This document shows positions 34,609 through 43,862 of a DNA stretch of 55,149 nt, one piece after another. Made by a program: the position numbers and the translations under genes. The notes beneath the pieces are model-generated. The model did not search any database. It was not told the origin of the DNA and saw only the letters and a list, made by a program, of their open reading frames with translations. This stretch comes from CAYUVF01 sp964448045 (lineage in GTDB: Bacteria; Bacteroidota; Rhodothermia; Rhodothermales; Salinibacteraceae): the NCBI GenBank assembly GCA_964448045.1, contig CAYUVF010000025.1:1-55149 (forward strand), written 5' to 3'. Position 1 is the first letter of the stretch. Every line of letters starts with the position of its first letter.

Positions 34609-35736
34609 CTACGGCGCGGTGCTCTGTGCCGCTTGTAGCGTATCCTCCAACGCAGCCAAAAACGCCTTGTTCTCATCCGGCGTCCCGGCATTGACCCGCA
34701 CGTGATGCGTGAGCTCACGGTAGCCGCTCATGTCTCGCACGATAACACCGCGATCCGCCAGGCGCCCGGTCAACTCGGGCGCGGGCAGGCCGGTTCGAAA
34801 GAGGACAAAGTTGGCGTGCGACGGAATCGGTTCGACGCCGTCCATCGCACGCAGTCCCTCGGCGAGGGTGGTGCGGGAGTCGGTGATCTGCTCGACGCGC
34901 TGGCGCAAGAGCTCGGGCCGGTCGAGCAGCATCAGCGCGACGGTTTCGGCAATGCGGTCCACCATGAACGGCAGCCGCGCCTTCATCAGCTCGCGGGCCA
35001 CCCCGGGATGCGCCATCAGGTACCCAATGCGCAGGCCGGCCAATCCCAGCCCTTTCGAGAACGTGCGCAGCAAAATCACATTCGGATAGCGACGCAGCAG
35101 ATCGTCCGCTCGTTCCTCCGGGTTGAACTCGGCATACGCCTCGTCGACAACTACGAAGCCCGGCGCCGCCTGCACGATGCGCTCGATCTCATCCAGCGGC
35201 AGGACCAGGCCCGTCGGGTTATTCGGGGAGGTGATCACCGTAAGGGCCGGCTCGTGCTCCTCCACCGCCTCGATGAGTGCGTCAGCGTCGAAGCGCAGAT
35301 CGTCCCGTGGTGGCACGTCGATCAGCGTGCCCGCGCTGAGGCGGACGACCTTTTCGTAGAGCGAAAACATGGGACGCGGTAGCACGACCGGCGTGCCCGG
35401 ATCGATCATCGTCTGCCCAAACGTGTACGTCAGCTCGTTCGAGCCGTTGCCGATGATGATGCCCTCGGCGGCATGGCCCGTGTAGTCGGCCAGGGCGTCG
35501 CGCAGGCGCGTGGGCTGCTCGGACGGGTAGCGGTTGAACTCGATGTCGGCAATCGCCTCGATGATCTCCGCCTTCAGCTCGGACGGTAGATCAAACGGAC
35601 TCTCGTTTTGGTTGAGCTTGACGGGCGCGTTTTCCGGCGCGTCGACGATGTACGCGTGGCGCTCCCGCACCGCGGGACGAATGTACTCCAGCACGTGATC
35701 GATGGGGGGGTCGGTCGCTGTGGAGGGCGAGGCCAT
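34609..35736 (-). CDS. hisC: Histidinol-phosphate aminotransferase
   Basis: A 375-residue class I/II PLP aminotransferase of histidine synthesis. Seen: NQNESPFDLPSELK near the N-terminus, GNGSNELTYTFGQT, SPNNPTGLVLPL, the PLP aspartate in VVVDEAYAEF and the Schiff-base lysine K228 in LRTFSKGLGLAGLRIGY. The start used is ATG 35736; an upstream in-frame TTG is less likely. It follows hisD by 69 bases on the same strand, in the hisD-hisC order seen in many his operons; the other his genes are not in the window. Confidence 0.93.
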   Translation of the reverse strand: MASPSTATDPPIDHVLEYIRPAVRERHAYIVDAPENAPVKLNQNESPFDLPSELKAEIIEAIADIEFNRYPSEQPTRLRDALADYTGHAAEGIIIGNGSNELTYTFGQTMIDPGTPVVLPRPMFSLYEKVVRLSAGTLIDVPPRDDLRFDADALIEAVEEHEPALTVITSPNNPTGLVLPLDEIERIVQAAPGFVVVDEAYAEFNPEERADDLLRRYPNVILLRTFSKGLGLAGLRIGYLMAHPGVARELMKARLPFMVDRIAETVALMLLDRPELLRQRVEQITDSRTTLAEGLRAMDGVEPIPSHANFVLFRTGLPAPELTGRLADRGVIVRDMSGYRELTHHVRVNAGTPDENKAFLAALEDTLQAAQSTAP

Positions 35737-35805
35737 GCTTCGGGAAGTTGTCAATGGAAACGCAATAAGAGCGGCGGGACCGTCTGCAGATCCATACGCC
35801 CGGAT

Positions 35806-37092
35806 TCACGACCGGTTCAGCCGAGCGCGGATGGCGTCGGCATGTGCGCGGAGGTCCTCGGCCTCGGCGAAGGCGATGATGTCATCGCCCGTCTCGCGCA
35901 GCCGCGCCTCGGTATAGGCAATGACGGACTGCGAGCGGACGAAGTCGTCAACGCCGAGGGCCGACGCGTAGCGGGCCGTCCCACCGGTGGGCAGCACGTG
36001 ATTGGGACCAGCGAAGTAGTCCCCCACGGGCTCGCTCGAAAACGGCCCAAGGAAGATAGCTCCCGCGTGGCGGATGCGCGTCATCATCGCCCACGGGTCG
36101 TCGACGATCAGCTCCAGGTGCTCCACGGCCAGCTCGTTGATCATCGCCACGGCCTGCTCCATCGTTTCGGTCACGACGCAGGCGCCGTAGTCGGCCAAGG
36201 CCTGTTCGATGATGGCGCGGCGCGGCAGCTCTGGCACGCGCTGCTCGACCTCGTGCTGCACAGCCTCGGCGAGCGAGCGATGGGGCGTCACGAGAATCGC
36301 GGATGCGCGCTCGTCATGCTCGGCCTGCGAGAGCAGATCCGCAGCGACGAAGGTGGGATCGGCCGATGCGTCGGCCAGAATGCCGATTTCACTCGGCCCG
36401 GCCACCGAGTCGATGTCGACCGGACCGAACACCTGTTTCTTGGCCGCGGCGACGTACGCGTTTCCCGGCCCGACAATCTTATCGACCGAGGCCACCGTGT
36501 CCGTCCCAAACGCCAGCGCGCCCACCGCCTGCGCCCCGCCGATCGCGTAGACGTGCTCCAGCCCCAGCAGATGCGCCGTCGCCATCACGAGCGGATGCGG
36601 CCGCCCATCGGACTGCGGCGGCGAGACGAGGTGGATTTCCTCAACCCCCGCCACCTGCGCTGGAATCGCATTCATCAGCAGGCTCGACGGGTAAAACGCC
36701 GTTCCCCCCGGCACGTACAGCCCGACGCGCTCCATCGGCACGATGCGCTGACCGAGCAGCACGCCGTCGCCGTCGTCGGTGAACCACGATGAGCGCGTCT
36801 GCTTCTGGTGAAAAGCACGGATGTTAGCCTCGGCACGCCGGATCACCCCACGCAGCTCCTCCTCCAGCGCATCGCCCGCCGCCGCCAGCACGTCCGGATC
36901 CACGCGCAACGACACCGGTCGGACCTCATCAAATCGCTCCGTGAAGTCCAGCACGGCCGCGTCGCCGCGCTCCTGCACCCCCTGCAGTATCGTGCGGACG
37001 GCGTCGTCCACCTCCCGGCTGAAGGAGGCGCTACGCCCCAAAATGGCCCCAAGCCGCTCGGCGCGGTCGGCGTAGTCAACAATCGGTATCAT
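35806..37092 (-). CDS. hisD: Histidinol dehydrogenase
   Basis: A 428-residue zinc enzyme catalysing the last two oxidation steps of histidine synthesis. Seen: RVGLYVPGGTAFYPSSLLMNAIPAQVAGV, IGGAQAVGALAFGTDTV, VDKIVGPGNAYVAAAKKQVFG, SVAGPSEIGILAD, the metal residues in DLLSQAEHDERA and YFAGPNHVLPTGGTARYASAL. The start is ATG 37092. An upstream TTG (37107) also opens the frame. It lies 43 bases after the purine nucleoside phosphorylase gene and 69 bases before hisC, so the three may be co-transcribed. Confidence 0.96.
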   Translation of the reverse strand: MIPIVDYADRAERLGAILGRSASFSREVDDAVRTILQGVQERGDAAVLDFTERFDEVRPVSLRVDPDVLAAAGDALEEELRGVIRRAEANIRAFHQKQTRSSWFTDDGDGVLLGQRIVPMERVGLYVPGGTAFYPSSLLMNAIPAQVAGVEEIHLVSPPQSDGRPHPLVMATAHLLGLEHVYAIGGAQAVGALAFGTDTVASVDKIVGPGNAYVAAAKKQVFGPVDIDSVAGPSEIGILADASADPTFVAADLLSQAEHDERASAILVTPHRSLAEAVQHEVEQRVPELPRRAIIEQALADYGACVVTETMEQAVAMINELAVEHLELIVDDPWAMMTRIRHAGAIFLGPFSSEPVGDYFAGPNHVLPTGGTARYASALGVDDFVRSQSVIAYTEARLRETGDDIIAFAEAEDLRAHADAIRARLNRS

Positions 37093-37135
37093 GGAAGTGT
37101 CGGTCAAGTTGCGTCGATCAGATAGTCAAAAAGGG

Positions 37136-37990
37136 TCAAATCGTGTCTCGGACGATGCCGCGCACCAGCCCGCCGAGAGCCGTCCGAACACGCTTGCCCA
37201 CTTCGAGCACATCGGCGTGATCGAGGGACTCGTGGCCGAGGCCAGCGGCAAAGTTGGTGATGGTGGAGATGCCAAGCACCCGCATTCCCAGTTGATGCGC
37301 CTGAATGACCTCCGGCACCGTGCTCATCCCCACGGCGTCGGCGCCGATCCGTTCGAAAGCGCGAATCTCGGCTTTCGTTTCGTAGCTCGGCCCTTTCGTC
37401 CAGAGATACGTGCCACGCTCGGTGGAGACGCCGAGGCGCCGCGCCACCCCTTCGGCGGCCTCGATCCACGCCCGGTCGTAGTACGGGCCGCGCGCCGTCA
37501 CAGGCACCTCCGACTCCAGACCGGCCTCGCGCGGCGCCTGCGCCTGCCCGATGAGCGGACTCGTCAGCGCCATGTTGATGTGATCGGTAATGAACATGAG
37601 CGTGCCGGGCGCAAAGGTGGGATGGATTCCCCCGGCGGCGTTCGTTACCAAGATGCGCTCGGCCCCAAGGGCGTTCACGAGGCGTACGGGATAGGCCAGC
37701 GCCCGCACCGGATGCCCCTCGTAGAAGTGTACGCGCCCCTGTACAAACACCACGTCGACTCCTTCAAGGGTGCCAAACACGAGCCGGCCGTGATGCCCCT
37801 CGACAGTCGACTCCGGATAGCCCGGAATATCGGTGGCGGGGAGTACGGTCGTATCCTCGGCATCTTCGGCCAGCATGCCCAGGCCCGAGCCAAGCACGAG
37901 CGCGACTGCCGGCGCCCGGTCGACCCGATGACGTACGAAGTCAACTGCATCCGTCAGCAAAGCATCAGGGGTGGGCACAGGTCCAGACAT
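37136..37990 (-). CDS. Purine nucleoside phosphorylase (inosine/guanosine type)
   Basis: A 284-residue trimeric-type phosphorylase that splits purine nucleosides to free base and ribose-1-phosphate. Landmarks: VLGSGLGMLAE (phosphate site), GYPESTVEGHHGRLVFG, QGRVHFYEGHPV, VTNAAGGIHPTFAPGTLM, GPSYETKAEIRAF, AVGMSTVPEVIQAHQLGM and ISTITNFAAG, the last with the base-binding asparagine of 6-oxopurine enzymes. It heads the minus-strand run that continues into hisD and hisC. Whether to name it punA or deoD-like is not decided by sequence alone; the pattern is of the PNP-II/mammalian type. Confidence 0.92.
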   Translation of the reverse strand: MSGPVPTPDALLTDAVDFVRHRVDRAPAVALVLGSGLGMLAEDAEDTTVLPATDIPGYPESTVEGHHGRLVFGTLEGVDVVFVQGRVHFYEGHPVRALAYPVRLVNALGAERILVTNAAGGIHPTFAPGTLMFITDHINMALTSPLIGQAQAPREAGLESEVPVTARGPYYDRAWIEAAEGVARRLGVSTERGTYLWTKGPSYETKAEIRAFERIGADAVGMSTVPEVIQAHQLGMRVLGISTITNFAAGLGHESLDHADVLEVGKRVRTALGGLVRGIVRDTI

Positions 37991-38090
37991 GGCAGTGCAT
38001 CAATTGATTTCGAGGGAACGGGAAACGTACGAGAGCGCATCGGAAAGCGAAAACGGCACGGTCTTCAGGCCGCTGCTTTCATCATGATTT

Positions 38091-39311
38091 TCACGCTGAG
38101 CGATGCAGGATCCGATAGTTGCGCCAGCTCCAGAGCACCTGCTCAACGATGACGCGGACGGTCGTGGCCAGCGGAATGGCAATCAGCATCCCGACGATCC
38201 CAGCGAGCTGCGCGCCTACGAGCACGACAAACAGGATGACCATCGGATGCGCCTGCGCCGCCCGCGAAAAGATGAGCGGCTGAAATAGCAGATTATCGGA
38301 CACCTGCGTCAGCCCCATTGCAATCAGCACGCCGAGGACGAGCGAGAAGTCTCCTGTCTGCGCTACGCCCACGAGTGTGCCCGCAACGAAGCCGAGGAAC
38401 GGGCCGAAGTAGGGGATCGTGTTCGCCAATCCGGTAAAAATGCCGACCGCCAACGCCTCATCCAGCCCGACGAGGTAGAGCAGCGAGGACGCCACCACCG
38501 CGATGGAAAAGCACTGCAAGAGCAGCGCGCGAAAGTAGCGACCGATGTTCGTTTCGACCTTGTCGATGATGGCAAGTGTCACCTCAAAGTACCGGTTGGG
38601 CACCCAGCTGAGCAGGCTGCGCCGGATCTGTGCGCCGTCTTTCAGGAAGAAGAACGTCACGAAAGGCACGATGAGCACGGCGTAAAAAATGTTGGTAAAG
38701 ACGAGCACCACCGACGACACCGTGCTGGCGACTTCCTGCCCGCCCACCAGGTCGCCCTGCAGCAGCGCACGGACCGCCTGGCGCATGTTGTCCTCAATGA
38801 CGCCCTCATTCAGCGGGATGATGGCCTGCAGCCGCTCTTCAAGATACCGGGCGATGCTCTCTGCTGCCTCCACCGAAATGAGTTGTGACAGATCGCCCAC
38901 CTGCCGTGCCAGAAACGGCACGATGAACGTCAACAAGATTGCCACGGCGCCAAACAGAAGTACAAACGTGATCAGAATCGCCGGAATGCGCCCGAGACCG
39001 AGGCCCTGCATCCGGTCGACCATTGGCTGCAGCAGATACGCCAGCACGCCGCCCACAATGAGGTACACAACGATGGCCGCGAAGTACCAGAGCACCCATC
39101 CGATGGCGCCAAGGACCGCGGCCGTAAAAATCCAGCGCAGCGCCCGTTCCACCAGATCACGATTTGGCGACTCGGGCGCCGGGCGCTCAACCGGCGGCGA
39201 GGGCGGAGCCGGCTCGCGCCGGACGTCGGGGCGCGGCGATCGAATGTTGGGCCGGTCCTTCGGGTTACGCACGGCGGTCTTGGAGATCGTAGATGCGGCT
39301 GTGCTCTTCAA
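38091..39311 (-). CDS. AI-2E family transporter (PerM/YdiK-type permease)
   Basis: A 406-residue integral inner-membrane protein. After about 55 residues of Pro/Arg-rich cytoplasmic tail come two N-terminal helices (FTAAVLGAIGWVLWYFAAIVVYLIVGGVLAYLLQPMVDRM), a large soluble loop (about 135-210), and a C-terminal helix bundle with FFFLKDGAQIRRSLLSWVPNRY, LANTIPYFGPFLGFVAG and the conserved end VGMLIAIPLATTVRVI. Family members export AI-2 or act as Na+/H+ antiporters in some species; the substrate here is unknown. It lies 50 bases after recX on the same strand. Confidence 0.88.
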   Translation of the reverse strand: MKSTAASTISKTAVRNPKDRPNIRSPRPDVRREPAPPSPPVERPAPESPNRDLVERALRWIFTAAVLGAIGWVLWYFAAIVVYLIVGGVLAYLLQPMVDRMQGLGLGRIPAILITFVLLFGAVAILLTFIVPFLARQVGDLSQLISVEAAESIARYLEERLQAIIPLNEGVIEDNMRQAVRALLQGDLVGGQEVASTVSSVVLVFTNIFYAVLIVPFVTFFFLKDGAQIRRSLLSWVPNRYFEVTLAIIDKVETNIGRYFRALLLQCFSIAVVASSLLYLVGLDEALAVGIFTGLANTIPYFGPFLGFVAGTLVGVAQTGDFSLVLGVLIAMGLTQVSDNLLFQPLIFSRAAQAHPMVILFVVLVGAQLAGIVGMLIAIPLATTVRVIVEQVLWSWRNYRILHRSA

Positions 39312-39361
39312 GCAGGCAAGAATCTTACCGTCGATACGCCGGAGATGGGATGGGGCTCCCG

Positions 39362-40030
39362 CTACCGCCGTCCAACGTCCATTTCATCGATGACCTGACG
39401 GATCACATCGTAGGTGAATCCGCGGCGTCTCAAATAGCGATAGAGCTTATCGCGGCGCTTTCGGGGGTCGTCCTCGCGCGCGATCCGTGGCCAGCGCGCT
39501 TCGGCCTTCTGCCGCGCCGCCGCCAGCTGATCTTCCGTCTCAAAGAGCGCCTCAATGGCCTGCTCCGCGAGGGTTCGGTCAATACCTCGCCTCTTCAGTT
39601 CGGCCTGCAAACGGACCGGGCCGTAGCCCTTGTGCGAAAAGCGGCGCTGCACGTACTCAAACGCGTACGACTCGTCATCTAGATAGCCGCGCTCCATCAG
39701 TTGGTCGATGACCGCGTGCACCACCGATGGCGCGTAATCCTTCTGCTGGAGCTTGCGGCGCACCTCGGTCTCGGTGCGGGGCTTGTGGGCGAGGTAGTCG
39801 AGCGCCTTGCCCTTCGCGCGCACCACCTGGTCGGCCTCGACGAGCTCCCGCTGCTCTTCGGCGCTCAGATACTGCCCCGTGCCGAGGCGGTACTTGACCA
39901 CGATGTCCTGATGCAGCCCAAACGCGAACGCGTCGTCGATAAAGATCGACATGCGATCTGCGTCGTTCTTCTGGGCTTCCATCTTGGTGATCGTGCCCGC
40001 CTGGAACGAGCGATCGGGATCGGTAGCCAT
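39362..40030 (-). CDS. recX: Regulatory protein RecX
   Basis: A 222-residue inhibitor of RecA filament activity. It has the three-helix repeats of the family: LDYLAHKPRTETEVRRKLQQKDY, VIDQLMERGYLDDESYAFEYVQRRFSHKGYGPVRLQAELKRRGI, and DKLYRYLRRRGFTYDVIRQVIDEM. The N-terminal 40 residues are a small beta-rich extension. The start at 40030 (MATDPDRSFQ) was preferred; the open frame continues upstream into the terminator hairpin of the previous gene. recA is not in the window. Confidence 0.9.
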   Translation of the reverse strand: MATDPDRSFQAGTITKMEAQKNDADRMSIFIDDAFAFGLHQDIVVKYRLGTGQYLSAEEQRELVEADQVVRAKGKALDYLAHKPRTETEVRRKLQQKDYAPSVVHAVIDQLMERGYLDDESYAFEYVQRRFSHKGYGPVRLQAELKRRGIDRTLAEQAIEALFETEDQLAAARQKAEARWPRIAREDDPRKRRDKLYRYLRRRGFTYDVIRQVIDEMDVGRR

Positions 40031-40067
40031 GGCGCGAGGGCGCATTCGAGGGAGAAGACAGAACAGC

Positions 40068-40090
40068 GGTGGTGCGTGTACGGCACCACC
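40068..40090 (-). terminator. Terminator of the sigma/FecR/TonB/DUF4249 locus
   Basis: GGTGGTGC (40068-40075) and GCACCACC (40083-40090) form an 8-bp stem with a 7-base loop, 19 bases behind the DUF4249 stop on the minus strand. The following minus-strand sequence is U-rich (GCTGTTCTGTCTTC). It separates the locus from recX. Confidence 0.65.
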
Positions 40091-40109
40091 CGCCATCAGA
40101 TTCGAGGCC

Positions 40110-41054
40110 TCACGGGCGGATGGTCACGCGCTGGGTATCGAGCGCCACCGCCGCAACGACGCCGATAGCCCCGTCGACCGTGGAGATGGGCTCGCGGCGC
40201 TCGGGATCGGCGCGCGTCGTTGCAAAGGAGGCGTAGTCGGCTTCGCTTCGCAGGAGCGCGACCTCCAGATGATGGGCCGGTAGCGGCGTATCGGCCGAAT
40301 CGACCGGGACGGCATACACGCCGGTCCACCGCCGCAGTCCGTTCGCCGGGGTCACCGTGCGCTCGCGGAAGACTTCGCCATCCTGCAGGAAAAGATCCAC
40401 CACCGTCGACGAAAACGTCGTATCGGGGGTTAGCTGCGTCCGGATCCAATAGCTGCTGTCGGGATCGATGGCGTCGATATCGCCGGGCCAGCTCAGGGTG
40501 ACCTCCACCGGATAGATGAACCCCTGCTCGGCGGGGATGTCGAGCGAGTCGCGCCGGAGCGAATCGACCAGGATGGCCTCGACGGGGCGGTCGGGCACGT
40601 CGACATCCAACGAGGCCATCCGGATCGCGGGCGGGGTCCGCCCCGAAGCGGTTGCGCGCCGCCCCTGCCATGCGACGTCCAGCGTGTAAGGCACCCGCGA
40701 CGGCACCTCGATGGCCTCTACCGGCTCATAGCGACCGGGCTGGTCCGGCACCGGCGCGTAGGGGATCCGCTCCCCGTCGAGCGTGAGTTCAACCGTGGCC
40801 CCCGTAGCCGGCTGACCCGAGCTATCGGCAGTAAGCCCTACGGTCTCCCGCAGCGTGACGGTGGGCAGCGGAGCGCCCGTCTGCAAGAACGCCTCCACCA
40901 CCAACTCATCCCCCGAAGCGGATGTAGTCCAGTCGCAGCGCGCGACCGTCAGGACGAGTCCCACCAGCACAAGGGCAGCCATGACGGAGCGCACCCGTGC
41001 GTCCCAGACCGGACGCGATGATATGGCGCGAGATATGGGGCGAGGCTCCTCCAT
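40110..41054 (-). CDS. DUF4249-domain lipoprotein-like protein
   Basis: A 314-residue product. The N-terminus is cytoplasmic-like basic (about 20 residues) and then a hydrophobic helix (MAALVLVGLVLTVARC) ending in a cysteine; the sequence before it is not a perfect lipobox, but most DUF4249 proteins are lipoproteins. The rest is beta-rich: ELVVEAFLQTGAPLPTVTLRETVGL, GATVELTLDGE, GRYEPVEAIEVPSRVPYTLDV and SYWIRTQLTPD, the DUF4249 pattern. Its start codon overlaps the TonB receptor stop codon (they share one A), suggesting translational coupling. DUF4249 proteins are regular partners of such receptors, and their function is unknown. Confidence 0.85.
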   Translation of the reverse strand: MEEPRPISRAISSRPVWDARVRSVMAALVLVGLVLTVARCDWTTSASGDELVVEAFLQTGAPLPTVTLRETVGLTADSSGQPATGATVELTLDGERIPYAPVPDQPGRYEPVEAIEVPSRVPYTLDVAWQGRRATASGRTPPAIRMASLDVDVPDRPVEAILVDSLRRDSLDIPAEQGFIYPVEVTLSWPGDIDAIDPDSSYWIRTQLTPDTTFSSTVVDLFLQDGEVFRERTVTPANGLRRWTGVYAVPVDSADTPLPAHHLEVALLRSEADYASFATTRADPERREPISTVDGAIGVVAAVALDTQRVTIRP

Positions 41055-43696
41055 CACAGCGACACCTCGATTTCCAGCAGCGGCAGAAACGGGAGTCCAC
41101 TGCGCTCCGTCGTTTCGACGCCTGTTTCCGTCGGGGCGTATCGGCGGGAGACGACGTTGCGGCGGTTCGTGAGGTTGTAAACGCCCACCGTCGCGGTCCA
41201 CTCTGCATCGAGCCATCCAAACCGGTAGCTGGCGCTGGCATCCAGCCGGGCATAGGCCGGAAGCCGGCCGTTGTTGGCCTGCGGACGATACAGGTAGGTG
41301 ATCGGCTCGTCGTCGATGGGGTCGCCCACCTGATAGCGTGCCACGGGGACCGACTGCGGATAGCCGCTGCGGGCCTCGGCAGCGATCGTGGCCTGCCATG
41401 CTCCCCGGCTCCAGCTCACCGAGCTCCGCACCGAAACGGGCACATCGAGATCAGCAGGGCGATAGCTTGGGTCGACGTCGTCTAAGGCGCGCACAAATGC
41501 CCGGCCGGCCGCTCCGCCCAGCTGCAACCGCCAGTCTCGCCACTCGTACCGGGCGCTCAGCTCCAGCCCCAATGCCCGCTCGCGCGCCGGCGTGTACTGC
41601 CCCAGCAGCGCCCCAACCTCAATGCCGGGCCCCTCCAATCCGTCTTTCGTCCGGTAGATATCGGCCGGAATGAGCACCTGGTCCGATGCGCGGCCGTACC
41701 CCGTGAGCTCAATAGTGAAGCGCGGGAGCGGACTGCTCTGCGCACTCAGCGTTGCCTGCATGCTGGAGGCCGGATCGACTCGCGAGCTGGCGGGAATCCA
41801 GCGGCTCGACACCAGATCGTACGCCAGCGAGTACCGATCGCGCAGCCGATGCAGGTACTGCACATGCCCCCCCGCCGCGGCCCGTAGCACGAGGTAATCC
41901 GGATGGGCTGTGTAGCGTGCACTCAGCCGCGGACGCACATGCATGTACGGCCCCCCGCTGAAGTAGCTCATCCGGACGCCGGGCTGGATCTCCCAGCGAG
42001 GCGTGGGCTTCCACGTGTCCTGCACATACGCAGCGATCTTGTACGCCCCGAGCCGGCTCCGCTGCTGCTGGCGGTCCACATCACTCGCCGAGCGCTGTAA
42101 GTCGGTATCCAGTTCGCTTTGAAAGCGCTGACGCGTGACTTCCACCCCGGCCTTCACATTATGCGCGACCGAATGGTAGTAGTCGGCATCGAGCTTGAGG
42201 CCAAAATCGTGCAGATCGACGTTGTAATTGGAGATCAGCGACGCCGTTGTCGTGGGCTGGACGACCGATCCCTCCTGCGCTTTGTAGCGCGAATAGTACG
42301 CCGTCGTCGTCACGAAGAGCTGATCGGTGGCCAGGTACTGATGCTGCGCACTCACCACCTGATTCTCCCACCCCTGGCGGACTTCGAAGAAGAGATCGGC
42401 CGGGCGAAGCCACGACGAGAAGTCGAGGGAGAGATCGAACGGCAGGCGCAAGTCGAGATCGTCCCGGCCTCGGTAGAAACTCAGCGACAGATGCTGCCGA
42501 TCGCTGAGCTGGGCCGATAGTTTAGCACTCGAATCGTAGAAATAATAGCCGGTGCGCAGGGTATCCCGCCGCCCGGTCGTTTCGTCCTGCACCGGATGCG
42601 TCTCGCCGATCAGCTTGTCGATGTACGACCGCCGCCCCGAGAGCATAAACGACACGGAGGGAGAGAGGGGACTCTCCACGCGAAAGCGACCACTCAGGAC
42701 GCTGAGGGCCACCTCGGCATGGGGGGCCGTCCGCCGTCCGTCTTTCATCTGTGCATCCAGCACCGAGGTGAGCCGTCCCCCGTGCTCCGCCGGAAAGGCA
42801 CCGCGGTACAGGTTGCTGCTCTTGAGCGTGCCCGTTTGGAAGGTGGAGATCAAACTGAAGGCATGCCACGGGTGATAGACGGGCGCGCCATCGAGCAGGT
42901 ACAAGTTCTGATCGGGCTTGCTGCCGCGGACGCTCAAGCCGCCGTTGAGCACGCTCGTCTTGCGGATGCCGGGCGTCCACTGAAGCGCTTGAAAGAGGTC
43001 TTGGCGCCCAATCGAAGGCATCTGTCCCATCTGGTCGAGCTCGACCGAGAGCATGCCTGGCAGCCGGCGATCGCCGGCGCCGTTGTTGCGTCCCGCTTCC
43101 ACGAGCACACCATCGGAGGTTAATGTGCCGGGGCGGAGCTGAATTCGGTGGTTCGTGCCCGCCTGGGCCACCAGCGTGGTATCGGCCTGACGATAGCCGA
43201 GGAACGAAACCTGAACGGTGTACGGACCGGCAGGGAGTGACGATAGCGCGAAGTACCCCATGTTTTTGGTCGTCGTGCCCACCTGCAATTCGGTGAGATA
43301 GACGTGCGCCCCCGGAAGCGCCTCGCCGGTCTGCGCATCAGTTACCCGTCCGGTGAGCATGGCCCGCGGCGCTCCGGATCGGCTCTCGGCCCCGCTCGCC
43401 TGCTGAACGATCACGTATTGCTCCCGGCGCACGCGCTGGGCTTCCAGTCCGGTGTCGCCCAGCAAGCAGGCCAGGGCCTCTCTACTACGGTTGCCAGCGT
43501 ACCGGCAGGTGACGCGCTTGTTAACAATCAGCCGCCGCGCGTACACGATGTCGACATCAGACTGCGCACGAAGGGTCTCGAGCGCCTGTTCCAAGGGCAT
43601 CCGCTCTACATCAAGCCGGATGGACTGGGCCTGACTGCCTTGCGTCAGGCCTGCTCCAAGCAGCACCCCCAAAAGCAGGATGAACCTGTAGCGCAC
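41054..43696 (-). CDS. TonB-dependent outer membrane receptor with STN signalling domain
   Basis: An 880-residue outer-membrane transporter. Order: signal peptide (1-23, GSQAQ), STN secretin/TonB short domain (about 25-97, SIRLDVERMPLEQALETL) for signal transfer to the anti-sigma factor, carboxypeptidase-regulatory-like domain (about 113-190, GRVTDAQTGEALPGAHVY), plug (about 215-330, containing NGGLSVRGSKPDQNLYLLDG), then the beta barrel to the end. This is the FecA-like arrangement of Bacteroidota receptors. The substrate is unknown (iron complex, polysaccharide or peptide). The start is GTG at 43696. Repeats of 15 bp lie in its leader. Confidence 0.93.
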   Translation of the reverse strand: MRYRFILLLGVLLGAGLTQGSQAQSIRLDVERMPLEQALETLRAQSDVDIVYARRLIVNKRVTCRYAGNRSREALACLLGDTGLEAQRVRREQYVIVQQASGAESRSGAPRAMLTGRVTDAQTGEALPGAHVYLTELQVGTTTKNMGYFALSSLPAGPYTVQVSFLGYRQADTTLVAQAGTNHRIQLRPGTLTSDGVLVEAGRNNGAGDRRLPGMLSVELDQMGQMPSIGRQDLFQALQWTPGIRKTSVLNGGLSVRGSKPDQNLYLLDGAPVYHPWHAFSLISTFQTGTLKSSNLYRGAFPAEHGGRLTSVLDAQMKDGRRTAPHAEVALSVLSGRFRVESPLSPSVSFMLSGRRSYIDKLIGETHPVQDETTGRRDTLRTGYYFYDSSAKLSAQLSDRQHLSLSFYRGRDDLDLRLPFDLSLDFSSWLRPADLFFEVRQGWENQVVSAQHQYLATDQLFVTTTAYYSRYKAQEGSVVQPTTTASLISNYNVDLHDFGLKLDADYYHSVAHNVKAGVEVTRQRFQSELDTDLQRSASDVDRQQQRSRLGAYKIAAYVQDTWKPTPRWEIQPGVRMSYFSGGPYMHVRPRLSARYTAHPDYLVLRAAAGGHVQYLHRLRDRYSLAYDLVSSRWIPASSRVDPASSMQATLSAQSSPLPRFTIELTGYGRASDQVLIPADIYRTKDGLEGPGIEVGALLGQYTPARERALGLELSARYEWRDWRLQLGGAAGRAFVRALDDVDPSYRPADLDVPVSVRSSVSWSRGAWQATIAAEARSGYPQSVPVARYQVGDPIDDEPITYLYRPQANNGRLPAYARLDASASYRFGWLDAEWTATVGVYNLTNRRNVVSRRYAPTETGVETTERSGLPFLPLLEIEVSL

Positions 43697-43780
43697 GCGC
43701 GATCCCCAGATCGGAATGGTGATATGCGATCAAGGGATTCGTACACGCTGGGCGGTCTTCAGTTCAACCCAGGCTGTATT

Positions 43781-43840
43781 TTGATGGGCCGACGGTTGAT
43801 GGGCCGACGGTTGATGGGCCGACGGTTGATGGGCCGACGG
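43781..43840. repeat. Four exact tandem copies of a 15-bp repeat
   Basis: TTGATGGGCCGACGG is repeated four times without a change (43781-43795, 43796-43810, 43811-43825, 43826-43840), 60 bases in all. It lies between the FecR stop (43863) and the TonB receptor start (43696). A number that is a multiple of three and identical copies point to recent expansion by slippage. Confidence 0.95.
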
Positions 43841-43862
43841 TACGCGCCGATAAGCCGGCCGC

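Noticed and set aside
40110..41399. Longer form of the DUF4249 protein starting inside the TonB receptor gene
   Set aside because: The upstream part is the receptor read in another frame; the ATG at 41054 overlapping the receptor stop gives a normal N-terminus.
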